Source of the DNA: an uncultured Ignavibacteriota bacterium | Lineage (GTDB): Bacteria; Bacteroidota; Ignavibacteria; Tepidaquicellales; Tepidaquicellaceae | Direction: 5' to 3' | Assembly (NCBI GenBank): GCA_937915485.1 | Contig: CALGII010000095.1 | Span: 1-20,403, forward strand | DNA length: 20,403 bases | Shown here: positions 16,041 through 20,403 of the stretch, in pieces | Layout of the letters: each line of letters opens with the position of its first letter | Position numbering within the stretch: position 1 is the first letter of the stretch | Notes under the pieces: generated by a model | Database searches by the model: none | What the model saw: the letters and a program-made list of their open reading frames with translations, nothing else | What the model was told of the DNA's origin: nothing | Program-made: the position numbers and the translations under genes

Positions 16041-16080
16041 TATTTCAATTTGAAATAAATTATATAAGTTATAATTTATT
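16041..16080. terminator. Overlapping AT-rich hairpins, possible terminator
   Basis: TATTTCA (16041-16047) pairs with TGAAATA (16051-16057) immediately after the flippase gene. A longer 11-pair hairpin joins 16054-16064 to 16070-16080. The two share bases 16054-16057, so they cannot form together. Neither has GC-rich pairing or a clean T run, so function as a terminator is tentative. Confidence 0.35.
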
Positions 16081-16109
16081 CCTGCGCAATTTTTTAATAG
16101 AAATTTGTA

Positions 16110-17303
16110 TTGAACGGCGATAAGAAAATTAAAATATCAAGGACTGTCGTAATACTCAGCGTCGTAAGTCTTCTGACCGACATATCGAGCGAGATGCTCT
16201 ATCCTGTTATGCCCGTTTATCTCAAATCAATTGGATTCTCGGCACTCATAATCGGTCTGCTCGAAGGGTTTGCCGAAGCAACCGCGGGACTCAGCAAGGG
16301 GTATTTTGGTTTGTTCTCTGACAGAACGGGAAAACGCGTTCCGTTTGTAAGGCTCGGTTATTTCTTCAGTTCGATATCGAAACCGATGCTCGCCCTGTTT
16401 CAATTTCCGTTATGGGTTTTCCTTGCGAGGGGTCTGGACAGGCTTGGCAAAGGAGTGAGAACTTCGGCAAGGGACGCAATACTTTCGGCGGAGTCGGCTC
16501 CGGAAACAAAAGCGAGAATATTCGGTTTTCACAGGGCTATGGACACGGCGGGAGCGATGCTCGGACCCTTAGCAGCGCTCGTATTCCTGTATTTCCTTCC
16601 TGATAATTTCAGGCTCCTGTTCCTTATCGCTTTCATTCCGGGAATCATTGGCGTTATGATTACGTTTATTCTCAAGGACAAAAATATAATCCCGAATCCG
16701 TCAGTTAGGTCAGCAGGATTTTTCTCGTTTCTCAAATACTGGAAAATCTCCGATTCAAGATTCAAGAGGCTTGTACCCGCGCTGCTTTTTTTCACGCTCA
16801 TAAACAGTTCCGACATTTTTCTTCTCCTGATGGTCAAGCAGGCAGGCTATTCAAACACGGAAGTAATATCCGCGTACATTTTTTATAATTTCGTCTATGC
16901 CGTTTTCTCTTATCCCGCGGGAATGCTGGCGGATAAACTTGGATACAAAAAAGTTTTTATTATAGGCACGCTTGTATTCTCCGCGGTGTACGCCGGAATG
17001 GCAATGAATCCTTCGCTCACCGTAATATTCATCCTTTTCTTCTTTTACGGCATTTACGCCTCTTCGACTGAAAGCATATCAAAGGCCTGGATAACAAATA
17101 TATCGAAGAAAGAGGATACCGCGACAGCGATAGGATTCTACACGGGACTCGGAAGCGTATTCACGATGTTGGCGAGTTTCACGGCGGGGTTGCTCTGGAG
17201 TTCAATCTCGCCGTCCGCTGCTTTTGTTTACTCATCCGCAGGCGCGGTCGTAACTGTTTTGTACGTTTTCGTGTTCGTAAAGTATGATCATAATGGTAAA
17301 TAG
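16110..17303 (+). CDS. Major facilitator superfamily transporter
   Basis: A 397-residue inner membrane protein with about 12 hydrophobic segments, the usual MFS count. Its first helix contains LLTDISSEMLYPVMPVYL (21-38), the mark of a widespread uncharacterised MFS group. Motif A is at 67-76 (GLFSDRTGKR) between helices 2 and 3. A second motif A-like loop, GMLADKLGYKK, lies in the C-terminal half. The segment ARGLDRLGKGVRTSARDA (106-123) is also group-typical. The substrate cannot be read from sequence; drug efflux and metabolite export are both possible. The start is TTG at 16110, 69 bases after the flippase gene and beyond the AT-rich hairpins. Its last 20 bases overlap the PAP2 phosphatase gene. 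Confidence 0.9.
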   Translation: MNGDKKIKISRTVVILSVVSLLTDISSEMLYPVMPVYLKSIGFSALIIGLLEGFAEATAGLSKGYFGLFSDRTGKRVPFVRLGYFFSSISKPMLALFQFPLWVFLARGLDRLGKGVRTSARDAILSAESAPETKARIFGFHRAMDTAGAMLGPLAALVFLYFLPDNFRLLFLIAFIPGIIGVMITFILKDKNIIPNPSVRSAGFFSFLKYWKISDSRFKRLVPALLFFTLINSSDIFLLLMVKQAGYSNTEVISAYIFYNFVYAVFSYPAGMLADKLGYKKVFIIGTLVFSAVYAGMAMNPSLTVIFILFFFYGIYASSTESISKAWITNISKKEDTATAIGFYTGLGSVFTMLASFTAGLLWSSISPSAAFVYSSAGAVVTVLYVFVFVKYDHNGK

Positions 17304-18105
17304 AATTTTAGTATATATTGCGCTGATTGTGTTTTCTATTCCGGGCGCAGGCGCAGGACAGCAAAAGGAAGGCAACATATTCCGGATTATAGGTTCCGAC
17401 ATCATCGAATCCGTGAATGACGGCGCTAAAGTATTTACATCGCCGCTCCACTGGAAGGGCAGGGACGGACTTACTTTTGGCGCGCTGTTCCTCACTACGG
17501 CAGCGGTTTACCTTAAAGACGAATCAATACGCGCTAATTCGTTCAAACAGCGGAGTGAAATGAACGACGGAATATCCGACGCCTCGAAACTGTACGGTGA
17601 GATTGCCGCGCCTGTAATAATCGGGGGAGGAATTTATACCGCTGGATTATTCTCTAAGAATGAATACATCAGGGTTACAGGGAGAATGGTGTTTGAATCC
17701 GTTCTTTATTCGGGAATTGTAACGAATGTTTTTAAAACTGTAATCGGAAGGTCGCGGCCGCAAAAAGAAGAGGGTTCTCAGTTTTACAGGCTGCTCAGTT
17801 TTAACACGGGAAATACTTCGATGCCTTCGGGGCATTCAACTGTCGCGTTCGCCGTTTCCTCCGTGCTTGCGAACAGAATAAACAACACATTCGCGTCGAT
17901 AGGATTGTACACGCTTGCGGGAATTACCGCGTTGTCGCGTGTTTATCACGACGAACACTGGGCGTCGGATGTCCTGCTCGGCTCGGCAATAGGGTATTTC
18001 ATCGGCGACTTCATTTCTTCGAAACGGAACAGTACAACGGGCAGTAGAGGCAATATTACAATTTACCCCGGACCGGGCAGCCTGAATCTGCACGTGAGTT
18101 TTTGA
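17284..18105 (+). CDS. PAP2 family membrane-associated phosphatase
   Basis: A 273-residue protein of the type 2 phosphatidic acid phosphatase superfamily. All three signatures are intact: KTVIGRSRP (151-159, KxxxxxxRP), PSGH (181-184) and SRVYHDEHWASD (218-229, SRxxxxxHxxxD). His184 and His225 are the expected catalytic pair. Typical substrates are phosphatidic acid, undecaprenyl diphosphate or other lipid phosphates. An N-terminal hydrophobic segment (about 7-24) may be a signal peptide or anchor, and several further hydrophobic stretches cross or line the membrane. The gene overlaps the MFS gene by 20 bases. ATG at 17284 and ATG at 17293 are both possible starts; the second gives a cleaner signal sequence. 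Confidence 0.9.
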   Translation: MIIMVNRILVYIALIVFSIPGAGAGQQKEGNIFRIIGSDIIESVNDGAKVFTSPLHWKGRDGLTFGALFLTTAAVYLKDESIRANSFKQRSEMNDGISDASKLYGEIAAPVIIGGGIYTAGLFSKNEYIRVTGRMVFESVLYSGIVTNVFKTVIGRSRPQKEEGSQFYRLLSFNTGNTSMPSGHSTVAFAVSSVLANRINNTFASIGLYTLAGITALSRVYHDEHWASDVLLGSAIGYFIGDFISSKRNSTTGSRGNITIYPGPGSLNLHVSF

Positions 18106-18132
18106 GACTGCGAACAAAACTTTTTAATATTG
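18101..18132 (+). promoter_or_regulatory. Possible promoter for the DUF2807 gene
   Basis: TTTG (18101-18104) and TAATATTG (18125-18132, seven of eight matching TAnnTTTG) are 20 bases apart, as expected for a Bacteroidota promoter. Transcription would begin near 18139, about 34 bases before the ATG. The -33 element overlaps the end of the PAP2 gene. Confidence 0.4.
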
Positions 18133-18172
18133 AATGCGTATATTCAGATAACAATAAAAATTAAGGACAATT

Positions 18173-19057
18173 ATGAAGAACAGAATATACATCTATTTAC
18201 TGATTCTGACATTTTTAATGCCGGTATTTTCTTTTGCTCAGACTATAAAAGGCGACGGCAACATTGTCAAGAAGGATATCGCCGTTTCCGGATTCAACAA
18301 AATCAGTTCTCTGGGCTCATTCAACGTATTCATCAGCCAGTCTGAAACCGAAAAACTGACTGTCGAGGGAGACGATAACCTGATGCAGTATTTTTCCGCC
18401 GAGGTTTCAGGCAAAGAACTAAATTTGGGTTTCACGAAAGGAAACATTTCGCCGACTAAGTTCGATGTTTACGTTACCGTAAAAGAACTTAACAAACTTT
18501 CCGGTGTCGGTTCCGGGGACGTAAAGTCGCTGAATACAATAAAATCGGATAAGTTTAAACTCGAACACGTCGGTTCGGGCAATCTCGATTTCAGCGTGTC
18601 CTCTACAGACCTTAAGATTGAGATAACGGGTTCGGGAGACTCGAAGGTCACTGCGGACGCGACGAATTGCAGCGTCGAGCATACGGGCTCGGGCAATATG
18701 GTTTTTAACTTCGATAACCCGAAGGGTAATGTTAAAGCGGAGCATACAGGCTCGGGCGATATGACTGCGAAAATAAATTCGATGAACGCTATGATTGACA
18801 ATAACGGCTCGGGCAATCTAACCGCTGAAGGAACTGCGACTAACCTTAAACTTGAGAACAACGGTACGGGAAAATTTAAAGGTGAAAGTTTCACGGCGGG
18901 CAGCCTCAAGGTCGAACTCAATGGTTCAGGAGACGTTAAACTCAATTGCAACAAGGAAGCGGTCGTTGAAATAAACGGTTCGGGAGACCTTTATCTCGCC
19001 GGCGATTACACGATTAAGAAGATTGAAAGCAACGGTTCGGGAAAATTAATAAAGTAA
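18173..19057 (+). CDS. Secreted DUF2807 beta-solenoid protein with ten GSG turns
   Basis: A 294-residue exported protein. The signal peptide covers about residues 1-23 (ending SFAQ), with no lipobox. The mature part starts with the DUF2807 pattern (IAVSGFNKISSLGSFNVFISQ, then LTVEGDDNLM). From residue 113 a GSG-type turn recurs ten times, at 113, 134, 153, 172, 193, 212, 231 (GTG), 251, 269 and 288. The 18-21 residue steps are one coil each of a right-handed beta-solenoid. Each turn is preceded by a hydrophobic-alternating strand and is usually followed by Asp or Asn. DUF2807 proteins are common in Bacteroidota as exported putative auto-adhesins, with little known function. There is no type IX sorting domain, so periplasm or outer membrane surface are both possible. 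The methyltransferase gene starts two bases after its stop. Confidence 0.9.
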   Translation: MKNRIYIYLLILTFLMPVFSFAQTIKGDGNIVKKDIAVSGFNKISSLGSFNVFISQSETEKLTVEGDDNLMQYFSAEVSGKELNLGFTKGNISPTKFDVYVTVKELNKLSGVGSGDVKSLNTIKSDKFKLEHVGSGNLDFSVSSTDLKIEITGSGDSKVTADATNCSVEHTGSGNMVFNFDNPKGNVKAEHTGSGDMTAKINSMNAMIDNNGSGNLTAEGTATNLKLENNGTGKFKGESFTAGSLKVELNGSGDVKLNCNKEAVVEINGSGDLYLAGDYTIKKIESNGSGKLIK

Positions 19058-19059
19058 AT

Positions 19060-19905
19060 TTGAAAAAAGATTCCAAACCCGATTATATCGGAGCAGATTA
19101 CAATTTTGATACACCGCTGTCATCATCCGTGATAGACGAATTACCGTTGTGGTCTGCTCCATTCGGGTTGAAACTGCTGGACACCGTAGTTTACAGGAAG
19201 AACATTACGGCTCTCGATATAGGATTCGGGACGGGTTTCCCTCTAATAGAACTCGCGCAGCGGCTTGGAAATTCCTCTGTTGTTTACGGCATAGACCCGT
19301 GGCGTCCTTCGCACAAAAGGGCGAAATTCAGAATTAATTTCTTCGGAATCAGGAACGTGAAACTACTTTTCGCCGCGGCGGAGAAAATTCCGCTCGTAGA
19401 CAATTCAGTTGACCTTATAATTTCGAACAACGGTATAAATAATGTTCAGGACGCCGACAAGGTTTTCAGTGAATGCGGAAGAATTGCGAAGAAAGGCGCT
19501 CAGTTCGTCGCTACTGTTAATCTTGACGGGACGATGAAAGAATTCTATCAGGCATTTTTCAAGGTGTTAAAAAAATACCGCATGAAAACGGAGGCCGACA
19601 GTCTCAAGAAACACATTTACGAAAAAAGAAGACCTTTAAACGAAATTGTATCCCTTTTCACGAGACACGGTTTCAGAATGAACAACGTAAAAGAGTATGA
19701 GTTCACTATGAAATTTTCCGATACGGATGCATTCTTCGGTCATTCTCTAATCAGAACCGGTTTCCTTCCGAACTGGGAGAAGGTGCTTTCAAAAGGAAGC
19801 CGAAAAAAGTTATTCAAAGAAGTATTAGAAGAAATGAAACCGGCAGCGGATGGAAGTTACTCTCTGACGATACCGTTCGCGGTCTTTAATTCCATAAAGT
19901 CATAA
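19060..19905 (+). CDS. Class I SAM-dependent methyltransferase
   Basis: A 281-residue soluble enzyme with a Rossmann-type methyltransferase fold (Methyltransf_11 or similar). Motif I is ALDIGFGTGF (51-60), binding S-adenosylmethionine. Motif II acidic residue is Asp79 in YGIDPWRPS. The AAAEKIPLVDNSVDLIISNNGINNV segment covers motifs post-II to IV, and RIAKKGAQFVATVNL is motif VI. The C-terminal third (about 165-281) is an extra mixed region that probably decides substrate choice; the substrate is unknown. The start is TTG at 19060, with only two bases between it and the stop of the DUF2807 gene, so translation is likely coupled. The pairing of an exported solenoid with a cytoplasmic methyltransferase gives no obvious shared pathway. 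Confidence 0.9.
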   Translation: MKKDSKPDYIGADYNFDTPLSSSVIDELPLWSAPFGLKLLDTVVYRKNITALDIGFGTGFPLIELAQRLGNSSVVYGIDPWRPSHKRAKFRINFFGIRNVKLLFAAAEKIPLVDNSVDLIISNNGINNVQDADKVFSECGRIAKKGAQFVATVNLDGTMKEFYQAFFKVLKKYRMKTEADSLKKHIYEKRRPLNEIVSLFTRHGFRMNNVKEYEFTMKFSDTDAFFGHSLIRTGFLPNWEKVLSKGSRKKLFKEVLEEMKPAADGSYSLTIPFAVFNSIKS

Positions 19906-20224
19906 AAAAATAATTTAACTAAAGCAATTAATAGCAAAAATAGTCCGCGATACACTCCGTATTATTTTCACCCCGGCAATAGCAATCCGAAATTGCCAAA
20001 ATCTCCTGAAAATTCAATTTTATAGTTTTTTGAAATGACAAAAATGGCTTTACTTTTATAATAATTACTTACTATATTAACATCTGGAATATTGATTCAG
20101 AAATGTTAATAAAGAATTTGAGCAAATGGTCGGCTCATGATTAGCGGGTCATCGTATGATTGCCAGACAGTAATAAGAAACATCACCTTATTATCAGGAG
20201 TCAGAAAATTTTAATGAACGAGAA
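19906..20224. other. Non-coding stretch of 319 bases
   Basis: AT-rich, with no convincing gene. It holds a six-pair hairpin GGCAAT/ATTGCC (19975-19997), a possible promoter (20029-20058), and a seven-pair hairpin TAATAAG/CTTATTA (20171-20193, loop of nine) 31 bases before the next start codon. A four-codon frame ATG-AAC-GAG-AAA-TGA starts at 20214 and overlaps the downstream ATG. I recognise no riboswitch. Confidence 0.55.
20029..20058 (+). promoter_or_regulatory. Possible promoter for the last, partial gene
   Basis: TTTG (20029-20032) and TACTTTTA (20051-20058, seven of eight matching TAnnTTTG) are separated by 18 bases. This would give a 5' leader of about 160 bases. It is tentative because the region is AT-rich. 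Confidence 0.35.
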
Positions 20225-20403
20225 ATGAAAAAGATTATTCTTTGCTTCATTTGTATTCTTTTCGTAACCGCATCGGCGTCCTCTCAAAACGGCACACAAT
20301 TAATTTATAATTCGGGAAATTACGGCATAACTGTTTTTAATACGGTGAAACCGACAGGCGGGATAAAAAGAATTTTAATACAACTCGGTCTTTACAATAT
20401 TTC
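20225..20403 (+). CDS. Exported protein, N-terminal part only (cut by window end)
   Basis: An ATG at 20225 opens a frame that runs to the window edge without a stop, giving 59 codons. The first 21 residues form a clear signal peptide: Met-Lys-Lys, a hydrophobic core rich in Ile, Phe, Cys and Leu, and a TASASSQ cleavage region. The mature start (NGTQLIYNSGNYGITVFNTV) is not enough to identify a family. The two cysteines lie in the hydrophobic core, not in a lipobox. The long leader with a possible promoter supports a real, separately transcribed gene. Confidence 0.7.
   Translation, partial: MKKIILCFICILFVTASASSQNGTQLIYNSGNYGITVFNTVKPTGGIKRILIQLGLYNI

Noticed and set aside
18469..18954. A 161-codon - strand frame with repeated SPEP-like residues
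   Set aside because: The repetition is only the complement of the GSG-turn codons of the DUF2807 gene.

Overview
The window fits a bacterium of the Bacteroidota / Ignavibacteriota / Chlorobiota group, with Ignavibacteria-like lineages most likely. Four things point there. A secreted protein at 4552-6399 ends in a type IX secretion (Por) sorting domain of the QNYPNPFNP type. A perfect Bacteroidota-type -7 promoter element (TATATTTG) sits just before a structured RNA. Shine-Dalgarno sequences are mostly absent. Six of the fifteen genes with a visible start use TTG. Every gene I can support is on the + strand, and I see no tRNA, rRNA, CRISPR array, insertion sequence or phage gene.

Region 1 (1-4401) is housekeeping: the 3' part of pheT, a small coiled-coil protein overlapping it, zapA, a structured RNA that is probably 6S RNA (about 1831-2054), rny (RNase Y) and coaE. 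It links translation, cell division, transcription control, RNA decay and CoA synthesis.

Region 2 (4402-9055) holds a type IX-sorted surface protein with sialidase-type Asp-boxes and a well-formed terminator. After it come an AT-rich tandem repeat array, an HNH endonuclease-like gene, and a 564-residue Rossmann-fold protein of unknown role that ends at a strong GC-rich hairpin.

Region 3 (9056-16040) begins with a lone NuoM-type proton-pumping subunit whose stop codon overlaps the start of an NhaD/ArsB-like ion antiporter. A run of envelope genes follows: a CtpA-type S41 protease, a DUF3108 periplasmic protein, LolA and a flippase-like (UPF0104) membrane protein.

Region 4 (16041-20403) has an MFS transporter overlapping a PAP2 phosphatase, a secreted DUF2807 beta-solenoid protein followed two bases later by a SAM methyltransferase, then a 319-base non-coding stretch leading into the start of a secreted protein cut by the window edge.

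No clear novel defence or mobile system is visible. The arrangements most worth checking are the NuoM-antiporter pair, the coiled-coil gene between pheT and zapA, the RNA between zapA and rny, and the 564-residue Rossmann protein.
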